A stretch of 64,000 nt of DNA from Sipunculus nudus (taxonomy: Eukaryota; Annelida; Sipuncula; Golfingiida; Sipunculidae). The notes beneath the pieces were generated by a model. It ran no database searches. It worked only from the letters and a program-made list of their open reading frames with translations, and had not been told where the DNA came from. Both the position numbers and the translations under genes were made by a program. The stretch covers positions 15,757,576 to 15,821,575 of the forward strand of contig CM049309.1 in the NCBI GenBank assembly GCA_026874595.1, in the 5' to 3' direction. Shown piece by piece: positions 12,661-24,878 of this stretch (position 1 is its first letter; every line of letters begins with the position of its first letter).

Positions 12661-13480
12661 ATATGTTAGCTGTGTGATGCTGTTACATCTAGCCTGGCAC
12701 CAGTTTATCAGCATCTATTACATCATGCCACTAGACATTTAGATTTCAGGTTATCTTCGGTTAATATTGACAAGAAATTTTTTTTAAAAGCTTTTAAAAA
12801 ATTAAGATTTATGATTTAAGTTATTCATCATACAAGGCAATGTTACAATCAAGGATATTCAGCTCTCTGTGGCTATATAAAGACAACTGTACGTTGATTA
12901 TAAATTATTGGTATCCCTACTCAACTTAATTCAAGAATTTGCATTGGGAAAATCAATTTCAAAGTTATTTCAAGTAGGGACCACTTTTGTGTTCAGATGG
13001 CAGCACTTGGTTTACCATTGGCAGAATGCCAGTGCCTTGATGTTGGCCATTAGCCAAGATGATGTCAGCTCTATAAATAGTTTTGGCACAGTGCCAGGAT
13101 TGGAAGAAGTGCAGCCAGGTATAGGTCAAGAGTTCACTCAGTGCAGTAGCTGCATTCTATTTATAGCTTTGGCAGACTGATCACTGCATCATATTTGGCA
13201 CCAAAGTTCAGCCTGAATCTATTTATAGCTTTTGCAGACTGCCAACTGTGTTGATAATGCAACAGGTCAAGAGTTCACTCAGTGCAGCCAGGTACAGGTC
13301 AAAAGTTCACTAAGTCTAGCCAGGTGCAGGTCAAGAGTTCACTCAGTGCAGTAGCTTGAGGCAGCAATTTGTCACAGGTCACTTGGGGGCAACTGCCTTA
13401 CTCACCTAAGCCTTGTCAGGCCAGTGCATCAAACTCTGGGGAAGTTTGATGTATTGGACTGATATTTTGGCCTGTTTATG
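12661..13480. repeat. Short local tandem duplications
   Basis: The phrase CAGGTCAAGAGTTCACTCAG followed by TGCAG occurs near 13120, 13263, 13295 (variant) and 13328. CTATTTATAGCTTTGGCAGA appears in two related copies at 13157 and 13218. This is a small local expansion without a coding role that I can see. Confidence 0.55.
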
Positions 13481-15540
13481 GCCACAAGACAGGTGGTGCC
13501 ACCTACATTGACTTTTGCAGTGTACGGCCAGCTTATTTCTACAGAGGAATTTGATACATCAACCTAAATTGGGCATGTATATATATATATATAGGTTAGC
13601 TTTATAGTGTACAAGACCTACAATAATTTTTGCACAGTGTATGTCCCTGCTTATTTCACAGGAGGGTTTGACATATCAGTCTGACATTGGGCATATGTAT
13701 AAATCTCTTCGTTGTATATAAGACTAGTGGTGCCAGCTACAATCATTGTATCCGCCAAAAAAAGAGTTGCGACGCTGCCGACATCGCTGCATAGGTTTCC
13801 GAAAAACTCCGACGAACAGAATTTTTTAAATTCGGAATTATGATCAGTCACATGTGAACTGCTGCACCCTCATTTTTGGTTGACCTCTGACCTTTCCTCT
13901 TTGCCCAGCGTCCATTTGTGTATCTCTTTCCACACATAAACCCACATATTTCGGGAACCGTTTGACCGATAAGGCTAAAGATTTTGCACAAATGTAGCCC
14001 TTGGAAAGCTTTATAACATACACTAAGAATGGTGGCGCCACCTGCAACCATTTTTGCACAGCGTCTATCTGTTCATCTGCCTTGGGATAAAAACACTCCT
14101 ATCTCTGCATTGGTTGGACTTATCCACCTGAAATTTTGCATCTTTATATATCCTATACAGCTTTCTTGATTATATGACGGGTGGCGCCACCTACATTCAC
14201 GTTTAAGCTGCAGACATCCAAGCTTATATATCAGGAACCATTTGACTAGTTGGGCCAAAATTTTGCATGTGTATAGATCTCCCATAGCTCTTTATCATAC
14301 GCAAAACTGGTGGTGCCTCCTGCAACCATTTTTTGCACAGCATCCATCTGTTCATCTGCCTTGGGATAAAATCACTTGAATCTCGGCAGTGGTTTGACTT
14401 ATCCACCTGATATTTTGCAGGTTTATACATCCTTGACAGCTTTCCTGATTTCATGACAGGTGGCGTCACCTACATTCAAATTTATGCTGCAGACATCCAA
14501 GCTCATATCTCAGGAACCATTTGACCGATTGGGCAAAAATTTTGCTTCTTTATAGATCTCGCATAGCTCTTTATCATATGCTTAACTGGTGGCACCATCT
14601 GCAATCATTTTTGCACAGAGTCCGTCTGTTTGTTTGCCGTTGGATAAAATCACTCATATCTCGGCAGTGGTTTGACATATCTGCCTAAAATTTTCCAGGT
14701 TTATACATCTTGGATAGCTTTCTGGATTTTGTGGCAGGTGGCGCCACATACATTTATGTATACGATGCAGACATTAAGGCTTATATCTCAGGACTGGTTT
14801 GATATATCCCTCTAAAATTTTTGATGTGTATAGATCTGACATAGCTCTTAATCATACACAAAATTGGTGGTGCCATCTGCCTTTTGCAGGTTTATACATC
14901 CTTGACAGCTTTCTTGTTTTATGACAGATGGTGCCACCTACATTCAAACTTATGCTGCAGACATCCAAGCTCATATCTTAGGAACCTTTTGACTGATTGG
15001 GCAAAAATTTTGCTTGTTTATAGATCTCGCATTGCTCTTAATCATACACAAAATTGGTGGCGCCACCTGCCACCATATTTGAACAGCATCCATCTGTTTG
15101 TCTGCCATGGGATAAAATCATTCATATCTCAGTAATGGTGACTTATCTGCCTAAAATTTTGCATGTTTATACAACTTGGATAGCTTTCTCGATTTTGTGG
15201 CAGGTGGCGCCACCTGTATTTATGTATACGCTGCAGACATTCAGGCTTATATATCAGGACTGGTTTGACATATCCCCCTGAAATTTTTGCATGTGTATAG
15301 ATCTCACAGATCTCTTAATCATACACAAATGGTGGCGCCACCTGCCATGATTTTTGCATAGTGTCCGTCTGTTTGTCTGCTGTGGGCTAAAATCACTAAT
15401 ATCTCAGTAGTGGTTTGACTTATCTGCCTAAAATTTTGCATGTTTATACATCTGGGACAGCTTTCTGGAATTTGTGGTAGGTGGCACAACCTACATACAC
15501 TTTTTGGCTGCAGACATCCAGGCTATTATGCAACACACCT
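13481..15540 (+). repeat. Degenerate ~290-bp tandem array with a palindromic GGTGGCGCCACC box about every 145 bp
   Basis: Perfect copies of GGTGGCGCCACC lie at 14031, 14180, 15056, 15203 and 15331. Near copies (one to three changes) lie near 13493, 14305, 14458, 14586, 14736, 14867, 14925 and 15480. Two half-units alternate: one reads ...CCTGCAACCATTTTTGCACAG, the other ...CCTACATTCA-TATGCTGCAGAC. Between them are ATATCTCAGGAACC, TTTGACCGATT and AAATTTTGCATGT boxes. Several open frames arise from the repeat on both strands and are not credible genes. Confidence 0.85.
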
Positions 15541-16546
15541 CACTCTATTTCCCCTTGCCACTCAATCCATGCCTCACTTCACCTTTCCCACTCTGATTTT
15601 TGCAGATACAAGTAGTCTTGTTGACTTCCCATATTCTAGTTTTTGTGTTGTGTGCACCCATGCCAGAATTGCAGCAGTGATGTTTGTTTGTTTCTTGTTC
15701 TAAGTGTTTAGTACTTGCATGGTTCATATACATGTTACACATGTTCTTGAAAAGTAATGGTCCAGCACTGAAGCATTATACCTGGTGTAATCTCATTGCA
15801 CAGGTTCGCATTAGGCCTGTAGGCCTTGTTATTAATTACATTTTATAGGAAAAATGTCAGTGTTGGGTAGAAGATTGAAGGACCAAATTCCAGGACCAAA
15901 GTTTATAAATGCCTACCCTACACCTTGTTTACAAAATATTGTTAATAAAATACAAGAAATAAGTCCACATTTAACAACATTGCCCCACTGGCCAAGGTCC
16001 TTGGTTACAGTTGACAGCTGTTGATGTCATGTAAATACTCAGAAAAATACAACCAGCTAAAACAAAGATGGCTACTTCTGCAGGGACAAACCTGATCTGT
16101 CAAATCGTTGTATAGAGTCAAAGGTTTTAAGCAAGCACTGGAGATGTAATGTAAAATTCTAAATTGCCATTTGCAGCCTGGTGAAGGCAGGGACAAGTAC
16201 ACGAATGGCTACACAAAAATAAATTACAATTTAATAATATATTTCATGAAAACAATGTTCAGAGTACAATAAATGTGAACTGGAGTACTTGTTCTAATAG
16301 CAGTGTGTGACTTTATTGCAATATTCTATTTGTTAGTTATTTTAAATTGATGTAAAGGCCACTATGCACACACAACAGTACTGCACTTCCAGAGACGGCA
16401 GTACATTTTCATATTCTTACTGTGTCCATTCTGCAATACACCAAGGTATACATATCCCATGGCCTTTAAGACAACTGAGGATGATTTTGGTAATTCATGT
16501 ATTTCTAGTCTCTAGAACATACAAAACATTATAAACGATGCAATGG
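15541..16546. other. Intergenic region holding the likely LRRC42 3' UTR
   Basis: This lies just past the LRRC42 stop on the minus strand. Minus-strand AATAAA (TTTATT on plus) near 16311 and further ones around 16218-16230 are candidate polyadenylation signals. Nothing else is recognised. Confidence 0.4.
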
Positions 16547-19500
16547 TCAGGTGGGCAGATACAGGGCCATTAAATTCAATTGTTCATCAGAGTATGACAT
16601 TGCTTGACTAGTTTTTTTCTGTGAAAGATCATTCTTGCTGCTTGCATTATTTTCATAATTTGCAGCTTTTTTCCTCTTGGCCTTGTTATCTTTTCCTTGG
16701 CTTATGCTCTTGCTCCTTTTAGTTTGGTTCATGGACCTATCTTCAGATGGCGCCACCATGCTCTCTTCCCTGCTCTTCATATAAGGATGGCGAAGTGGCT
16801 CTGTAGAAGGTTGGAATTTGTGGTTTTGTGCTTCACAGCTGTTCACCAGTTGTGATCTAATAAGGACAATATCTTGTTGAGCGGTGTCTGGTTGTTGTGC
16901 CAACACCAGTGGTATGCTCCTTTTTGAATCTGGAAATATACAGAATTTGGAATGTAAACCATATGTGGAACACAAAGCTCTGTGAGCTATTTACCCAAAC
17001 CTTATATAATCGGACCAGAAATAAAGTCAATATATTTTTAAATAATCTTGCCTGAAAGATTAAAGCAAATTTAACAAACAGGAGGGTAAACTGATTATGA
17101 AAATGTTTTGCAGATGTGCATGTGATTTTATAAAGATTTTACACAGATATCACTTTGGGTTCACTTAACAGGCTGCAGGATACTTTAAGCTATGTAATGC
17201 AGTTGTGTTAAAAACAAATGAGAAAAAAATCAATGCTAGAGCAGAGCTTTGAGAGCTCATACCTCAACATGTCATCACCAGAAATAAAGTTCAAAATTCA
17301 TCTTATGTTTCTTTACCTTGTAACAAGCATCCTTAATGATACACAATCATATCTGACTGAGATAATTTGTACATGACAAGCAGACACACAGCGCTCAAGT
17401 TAAACAATGGCACAAAATCCTCTGTAGCTCGAAACAGATGGTTTCCACCACACTAGTGACACCTGTTGGAAAAAACTGACACTAACATTTCAAGTCTGTT
17501 AAAGAGATTTTGCCATTTTTCAAATGATGAAAGTGAAAGAATCCTGTTTCATCTTTAGAGGTAGGGTTCCTGTCTGTGTGTGGCATGTATCTGCTTTTGT
17601 TTAATGAAACTGCAATGCTGGATCAAGGGATCAAAAGCCAGCAAGTGACCATTATATGTGCATGCTCATGGAAGTGGTCTATATTAAACCAGTTCAGTTG
17701 ACTTAATAAACTACAATATAACAAGTTTTTTATTTTCATTATAAACTGATCAAGAGCAAGGGAGGGCACAAAGTTCTCCAAAGGTAGAAATTCTGCATGT
17801 GCATCAATTTGGAAAAATATGAAATCTAAAATCAACTTGATTAATTTGATCCAGGAAGTACACAAACGAACTGGAATTGCACTCAGTGAAGTGCATACTA
17901 CCCCAGGGAACACAATCCCATTGGTCTATCCATTATCAAGAACAGCACTTGAATTAAATAATGCTTAAGATAAACAACCTTGATCCTATATTGTCAGAAT
18001 CTGCTTTCAGAAGGCATGAGCAAAAGCTCCTAGATTTCCTAGATGTTTCTATGAAAACTTTGTCTCCTATTATATCCTATCTTTTAGACAGAAATCTCTA
18101 AAATTTCCTATATTTTATCACTGCATAGTCTTATTTCTGATATAACTTATTTAATCATTATTGTTACATTCCGTTCTTTCATAGAAATGTATGTTGCAGT
18201 GATACAAATACAGCTAGCTAAACCAATTAAAAAAGGTTTAGATTGCACTTTGAAAACTGATGGTCATGTTTTGTAACCAAGTAAAACACAATTGTGCAGT
18301 GTAAAAAATCCTTTATATTTTTTATATGTATTTAATTTTTAGCTGAAAATTCCTATAAACTCCTACATTTTTGTCCCAAGTGCCCCTATATAATTCATAT
18401 ATTTCTTCAGGGCCTGGTGGGAGCCCTGCAAAACAATCCTGGATTTTGATCTCCACCCAAATAAAGCATACATCTCAGCACTCCATAAAGTTTCATGCAA
18501 ATCAGATTGGTGGTTTTGCATAATTCTGCAAACAGACAGACAGGAAAATATAACTTCTTTTACAGGTGTGTGTGTAAACCACAAATACAGGACTTAACTC
18601 ACAGAAGTTTGATTTTGTTCCTGTTATACTGGCAGTTTCAACTGTTCTGGCTGATGCCCTTTCCAGTATCTGGGACATTTTTCTTTTCCAGCCATCAACA
18701 ACTTCAGCAGCCCATCCCTCGGTGGTGACTTCTGGGTAGTGTTGTCCGTCTCCACCAGATGGGGCTGACGACAAACCTAGGTTCTTCTTGAGCTTCTTCA
18801 CACCATCTTCCTGATAATTACATTGTACATAACACTTTATTTTCCTCTTAAAAGATAGAGCTTATTGATATTTCTCACACTGTAATCATTTTTCAAACTA
18901 TTAATAAATTTATTTGCAACAGTTTTAGGCCCTATCAACCAATGGCATTCACTTACTCTGCACCAAATTGTATAAACACTCAAAAAGGGTTTGAAATGTT
19001 TAGGAATTATGGGTAAAGAAATTATGCTGCCAATGCACTAGGGCTTCACAATACACTTATGACATAGGTACACTTATATCATCAATTAATTCATACAAAA
19101 CCTCTAAAAATACTGATATGGTCATGTGACTTGTGTCAAATGAAAAAAAAAAGCAGCATCCCCTTGCACGGAAGCAGAATCAGACTTGGTATATTACATA
19201 ATGTGAAAATCAGGAGGGCAGCTCTGTGACCTTGACCTTCAACCACAGAATTCACAGGGTTCTTCATCTGTGGGTTGGTGAGCCATGTGTGAAAGATGAA
19301 AGGTTTTGCTCAAACGGTTTGGCTTAAAATGCATCTACAAGTTGTTTCAAGAAGATTGGTCCTGAGGCCTTGACCATTGTCCCTGTGACCTCTAAATAGA
19401 CAGGATTCTTCATCTGTAGGTGGGTGAGCCATATGTGAAAGATGAAAGGTTTTAAATTTGGTGAAATGGCTTGGCTTAAAATGGGTCCACAATCCAATTC

Positions 19501-22500
19501 TGGATGGACGGACAGAAAGATGAACACACGCATGCACAAATGGAGGCATTACCCTCCTGAACAAACAACTGACTTGGAAGCATGGATTATCTGTTTGACA
19601 TCGTGGCCACATGTAGAGTTTAAAGTAACAACAGCAGATAACAAGATCATATATCCATCACAGTGGCATTATAAGAACTTTTCTTAGCTGGATTCAACAA
19701 CAGTTCATGTATATGGCTCAAGTGTAAGCCAGAATCACAAAAATTCTCGAACTAGAAATATGCATTCTCATGAACGCATGCCTTAATGTTGGGTACTCAG
19801 CAACCCATGTTTTCATTCACTTATTGGCCCATATACCCAGGTTCAATCAGGCATATACGACTGCCCAATTGTGAATATTCCTTGAAATCCTTCATAATGC
19901 TGGATCATGAGGAGGACCCACACCAAAATCTAATCAATTCTTTAGTACCCATTCTCAAGGTGTCCTGAAAATTTCATGGGATTCTGTTCATGATTGAGCG
20001 AGCTATATCATGAACAAACTCACACAAATGCATAGCCTCCAGGCAGAGGCAATAAGGCATTTGAATATACAGCTTTAAGGCTGGGGTAAGCCCCATGTTA
20101 GACATCTTGGCTCTCTGGTAATTTGGCATCAATTTAATACAAGTGAAGGGGTTGTAGGGATATTAATATCTTTCTATTTTTGCTTTGTTGGGGTTGTAGG
20201 GATATTGTTTTTTTTTTTTACTTTTTATATTTTCATACTCGCCTTGACAGAGGTACCTGTCAACATGAGGATCCTCAGTGATTTGAAGCAGGTGAGATAC
20301 TTGGCACTGTGGCTTGAAATTTTCTTGTTCCCTATGATAAAAAGATAAAATCATCTATGAAATTTTGCTCTCATAAAAAAAAAAAATCATAATACACATT
20401 TGGTTAAAAATCGAAAACTTAAGGAGTTGGAAAGTCAAACCGTTATTCAAATATTGGTGAAGAATTTTCAAGAGAAAAAAAAACTGGGCTTATGCAATTT
20501 TAAGTTTTGATTGATTTGTGTTGTTATGATTGAAAGGAATGGCTGCAAATTCCAGGAAAAAAACATTAGGTGTACTGAAAAATGTTCCAGCATCAAGTCA
20601 TTCAATAATACTGGCTTCACTGGTCTAGGGGTTGAGTTCAGGAATCAAAGCCAGGAGATTGTGAGTTTGAATCTGAGTTGAGGTCATGGTGAGCACTCTG
20701 CAGGCTTAATGGTGAAACTAGGCCACTCTCTCAAAAACAAGGGAACCTTTCGGGGATTCTTTGATGTTACACACCAAGAACCTCCAAGTGATGCACAAAC
20801 CATGGTTGGTGCCTGGTTGACATGTGTTTCCACCCTGTCACAAAGTCTTAAACCGGAATGTTTGATATGCATTACTTCATTGATATTATATGTCAAAATA
20901 CTAGTAATTTTACCTGCAAGATTAAGAATCTGTAGACCTGAGGGTCCTGTACCATACATTCTCAGTGGCAATGTCATTTTCTGTATGCAGGAATCACACA
21001 AATTGTTGTCAGAGAGCAGGAGTGTGCTCAGTCTGAAAGAAATATTACATAGGTTTGGTTAGATAATATAAAATAATTATGAAATTCAAATTATACTGAC
21101 TTTAAACATCTAAAGGTTAAAGTCTAGATTAAATCAACAAAACAAGACAATGATCAATTTTAAAAACATCACAAGTCCTACAAAGAGTTAATGCCTTGAA
21201 TCCTAAGTTCAGTCTCTTCAGCAAACTTAAGTTATGAAGAAAAATGTTAATCAATCGCACAGATTACTAATTTTTCAATATTTTAAAATAAATATTTTTT
21301 AAAATTAGGAATAATGCCTGTAGATGGCTCAGTGTTTTTATGCAAACATATGACAACTGATGGTATATAATCAAGAATTTGACAAGTTTCTAGATTAAAC
21401 ATTTCCTGTAAAAAATGATAAACCATGCAGTTAATCTGTTAAGTGTAAGTTACTTTCAGTGATAAGAGAATACATCTGAGGCCCTTCACCTTGCATACAT
21501 CTTGATGAATTATATTTATCAATGATAAAACTAAAATAGAGAATCTTCATCAGATTCAGTTCAAATATACATCATTGGGCTTCACATTCATGAGGCATTT
21601 TTTTGTGATTTTTCACTGTTTCATCATTTGTTTTGCATGGGTTCCATTTTAGCAATCTTACCATGCAGTAATTTACAAACAGTATATCCACTGTCACACT
21701 ATTATGCATCTTCAAAGGGGCCCAATCACCTTTAAAGCATGTTGAATTAACATGAAAAATAGCTTTTTCCCTTTCAAATAAATCTGTACATGCAAAAATT
21801 TTGCCTTGAAAACCGTTTGCTTACTCCTGTAAACGAGTGTTAAAAACTGTGGACCTGGCTCGATCATAGGTGTCGATGTAAACACAGCGCAAGGGCTGTG
21901 TGGATCGCGGAGCCACAAAATGTTAGATGCCCTGATTTACTTGGTCCAAAAAAAATAATACATGTCCCCCCTGGCTAAAACACCGCTTCTTGCGGCTCAC
22001 AATCAGACTTCGGATCACACGGCCATCTTATGGTAAACACACACAAGTGTATTGTGTTTACCAACATGCAGAGCCAAAACAAGGAGTTAAACAGTCGTAT
22101 TAGAGGTACTGAGACTGCATGCTGGGATGGTTTTGCTGGGAAACTTTTGTAGAAAGCAAAACTGAACTGACAGTGTGAAAGAACAGGCATAACATTGCCC
22201 CTGTTTATGTCCCTTTAATCTACCAATTTGACAAAGACCGATGATAACAGTTAGAAATTCTTGTTCTCAATATAATAAGCAGATAATATGAAAGATCTGA
22301 TATCACTGATTTACAGGTAACATAAGACAAGTTATTATTATAATATCAGTCATTTGCCTTTCAACTTTAAAAGCTACAGGCAAGGTCACACGGATAATAT
22401 ACATAAAATGCCAGTGAACCTATATTAGAAATAACTGTTCACATGTGCGGACTGGCATCTTCTTTACAATTTTTTTTCACTTTAGTAATAAATTGTCTAA

Positions 22501-23668
22501 AATATCGCAAATTTGAAACTCTTGTGAAGAAAAAGCCAACCAGAGTAGGCAACACATTTTGGAACTGAAACAGTTACAGCTTTGCGGTTGTATCACTTGA
22601 AATTTAGCGTTTCGGACCTTATTTTTTTCATATTTTTTTTTAAATACTTATCGGAAGCCCGATTTGACTGGTTGGCTCTGAAGAACCAAACATATTTTAT
22701 TTTTTGAAGTTAACTGATTTTTTTAATGCTAATTTTAATAAGTATTTAAATCCATAGAATTCCATTCGGGTTTCAGCCTACATGACAGGGCAGTAGCACA
22801 TGCTTCCTGTCATTTTATATCCTGGTGTTAATAAACCAGGCCCTGTAACCACTGCACCTGTTGACCCTGGGTGTGTAACCATCCCCATTGCTAGGTCATA
22901 CCCATTGCTAAAAGGCGCACTCATCTGTGAGTGAAACATGGCTGTGGGGCACAGCCCTCCCATTCAGCTTGCACAGTTCTCATCATGGGGGCTGACTGTA
23001 GAAAATATCACCATCTCAGCTGAGATTTGAACTCATGATTTCAGTCTCCTGGCTTTGAGTCCACAGAAACTGGTTAAAACATAACATTTAATAGACCTGC
23101 ATTACCACTAAATTTCATTTTGCACAAGTCCATGTAACGAACATCATAAGACGGATTACCTACTCATCCTGCTGATAGCTTGGAGTGCGTCATGTCCCTT
23201 TTCCAGACGGCAATGACCCAAATTTAGGTAAGATAGGTGACTGAACGGTTCCAGAATCTGTGTCCATTTATTAATCATCATTCCCTGATTAGACAGGTCC
23301 AGTGATGAAAGCAGCATTGGTCCAAACCCTTCACCGAACAACATGAGTGTTCGTGAACCTTCCTCATTCAGTTCTGCAAGTTTTCCCTCATTTACAACCT
23401 GGTCAAACAATTGCTTTCCTATGATATCCGGGAAACCTTCAAAAGATTCGACCAACAAAATATTTTTGGCCACATAACTGAGGCAGATCTTAAAAAGGGT
23501 TTTTATTGGCTTTTTGTTACTGTTCTGCAGGTTTGGCTGGAGTGCGTTTTCAGAGTTTCCTGTCATACATTTTTGTGTCCTCTTTAAACCATAGTGATTT
23601 CTCTTCTTTTTGAATGGATTGTACAGCTGTCCTCTTTCGTATATGTAGTACCCTCCGTCCTGATCCAT
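16547..23668 (-). CDS. LRRC42: LRRC42, leucine-rich repeat-containing protein 42 (complete coding sequence)
   Basis: Five coding exons on the minus strand: 23668-23160, 21032-20914, 20331-20243, 18810-18603 and 16929-16547. All phases agree and give 435 residues, close to the ~428 aa of human LRRC42. The N-terminus has YYIYERGQLYNP, matching the family's IYxRENGQL region. A conserved helical segment follows (LFKICLSYVAKNILLVESFE, then GFPDIIGKQLFDQ), then LRRs at about residues 145-250 (LSYLNLGHCRL, LSTLLLSDNNL, LQILNLAGNKKI, LRILMLTGTSVK), the family box TEGWAAEVVDGWKRK (269-283) and a basic, probably nuclear-localising tail (379-397). The start is ATG 23668. Exon 23683-23160 extends 15 in-frame bases upstream to an acceptor (TTCACAG/GTATCT), so a 5' exon near 24.8 kb is expected. 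Its molecular role is poorly known. The donor after 20243 is GC, not GT. Confidence 0.87.
17000..18602 (-). other. Last intron of LRRC42
   Basis: The intron lies between exons 18810-18603 (donor TCT/GTGAGT) and 16929-16547 (acceptor TATTTCCAG). Unique-looking AT-rich sequence; open frames inside it lack splice or domain support. Confidence 0.6.
18813..20240 (-). other. LRRC42 intron with a short duplicated stretch
   Basis: Two related ~125-bp copies lie in tandem at about 19245-19345 and 19380-19500. They share TTCATCTGT(G/A)GGTKGGTGAGCCAT and GTGAAAGATGAAAGGTTTT. The remainder is AT-rich with no other feature recognised. Confidence 0.5.
20612..20870 (+). mobile_element. tRNA-derived SINE-like repeat
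   Basis: An A-box-like TGGTCTAGGGGTTGAG (20621) is followed 42 bp later by a B-box-like GAGTTTGAATC (20663-20673). That spacing is typical of a tRNA promoter. The sequence TCAAAGCCAGGAGAYTG next to the B box also occurs in the minus-strand copy at 23023-23090. It lies in the LRRC42 intron between exons 21032-20914 and 20331-20243. No intact tRNA cloverleaf is seen. Confidence 0.5.
21713..22218. mobile_element. Non-autonomous element with AAGGGGCCCAATCACCT end and TTAA-type right edge
   Basis: The left end reads AAAGGGGCCCAATCACCTTTA, the same terminus as the elements at 31695-32167 and 57636-57960. The right end is GTCCCTTTAA. Internal sequence with GTGTGTTTACC and CACACGGCCATCTTAT resembles 63120-63260. 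It lies in the first coding intron of LRRC42. Confidence 0.5.
22740..23090 (-). mobile_element. tRNA-derived SINE-like repeat (minus strand)
   Basis: Read on the minus strand, TCAAAGCCAGGAGACTG is followed by GAGTTCAAATC (complement of 23023-23033), a good B box. It then runs into CTCAGCTGAGATGGTGA, as in the copy at 20612-20870. The downstream boundary is uncertain. Confidence 0.5.
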
Positions 23669-23827
23669 CTCATTGTCAGATACCTGTGAACAGAGGTATG
23701 TCTGTTAAAAAAAGTAATCAGTATCATGTATTATGGTCCTCTATGACTGATGGTAGACTCCCACTAAAGCTTGTGCAAGGAATTTCAACTTGTGATGACA
23801 AATACATGGATTATAGTTAGAGGTAAC

Positions 23828-24020
23828 AGGGGAGGATCCAGGATTTAGGAAAAGGGAGGTCCAACCCAGGAGGACAAATGACAACCCTAAAAAAAGGTCC
23901 TCAGGTCTGAAAAAGGGGGGGTTTAGATGGCAAAATTTTGTCTGAAGCCCTTAAAAAAACGTTGTTTCTTATGAAAAAGGGGGGGGGGGGGGTCCGGACC
24001 CCCTGGATCCGCTTCTGGGT
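23828..24020. mobile_element. Short MITE with GGATCCAG terminal inverted repeats
   Basis: The left end CAGGGGAGGATCCAGGA mirrors the right end CCTGGATCCGCTTCTGG. An internal G run (about 14 bases near 23980) abuts the right terminus. The GGATCCAG terminus is shared with the element ends at 50863-51865 and is related to 58096-58360. It lies in the expected 5' intron of LRRC42. Confidence 0.6.
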
Positions 24021-24780
24021 AATGGCCTTAAAAATGTATTATAATTCACAATGGCAGATATAAAATCTTCTTCAATGGTCATACACATATGACCTATGTA
24101 TCAAATATGATAAATCAAACTATGAAAAACAATAAATAAGAGCAAAGACTTCTCTCTTAATTCTTCTAACTAAATATCTATGGAAGGAATTTATATCAGA
24201 AAATAAAATAATTACAACTCCATGCATGGAAGTCTGCATGGTTTTAAAAAGGTTTCACCCAAATATTGATACAGAAATAAAGATATAAATCCATATAACT
24301 TTGAACGTGTCCATGGGAGAGGGGGCCCAGCCCAAGGCCTTAGAAAAGTTTCTAAATTTATTTTATTAAAAATAAAAAATATATATATTAAATAATAAAC
24401 GTTGACAGGGTTGACAAGTTGTATTATATGTTCAGTAAATAATTATCGAGTATTTTATTATTGATTTCTATATACACATGGGAATTAAGGATTCGTCACC
24501 AGATCACCTACACTGCTATGCTCTTCTGGCTTCTGGTCTCTGGTTCCCACCTGACAAGTTTGTTGTTCCCGCTTGGGGTTTTCAGGTTACCGGCTGTATC
24601 AGTCTATTTTTCCCCAATAAAAAATAAAAAAGTATAACATTATACTGAACAAAATATCTAATATTTGACAGGATATTACTAAAAATTCACTCTATGTATA
24701 TTTTTTATTTTTACGCAATAAGACCGATTTAAGTTGCAATAAAAAAATCAATTAATTATTTGTACAAAATATCCCGGGAA

Positions 24781-24878
24781 CCATATTACATTCCAGCAGA
24801 ACTTCCGGCGGCAATTTGTTTACAAAGTTGTCAAGGGAACCTTTTAACGTTTTCGAAAGAATCTCAGTTACAATAAAT
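24781..24878. promoter_or_regulatory. Shared (bidirectional) promoter of LRRC42 and IFT25
   Basis: This sequence is just upstream of the IFT25 start codon and faces the LRRC42 5' side. It contains ACTTCCGG (24801-24808), a textbook ETS-family site common in TATA-less bidirectional promoters. GTTGTCAAGGGAAC (24827-24840) matches 11 of 14 positions of the RFX X-box form GTTGCCATGGCAAC. X-boxes drive many ciliary genes, and IFT25 is one. No convincing TATA box is seen. Transcription start sites are inferred. Confidence 0.55.

Noticed and set aside
13651-15281. Many 60-90 codon frames on both strands in the palindrome array
   Set aside because: They arise from the ~290-bp repeat and share its periodicity; no splice or domain evidence.
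20163-20354. Minus-strand frame reading REQENFKPQCQVSHLLQIT
   Set aside because: It overlaps the LRRC42 exon in the wrong frame; the phase carried from the upstream exon gives the LRR reading GNKKISSHSAKYL...LMLTGTSVK.
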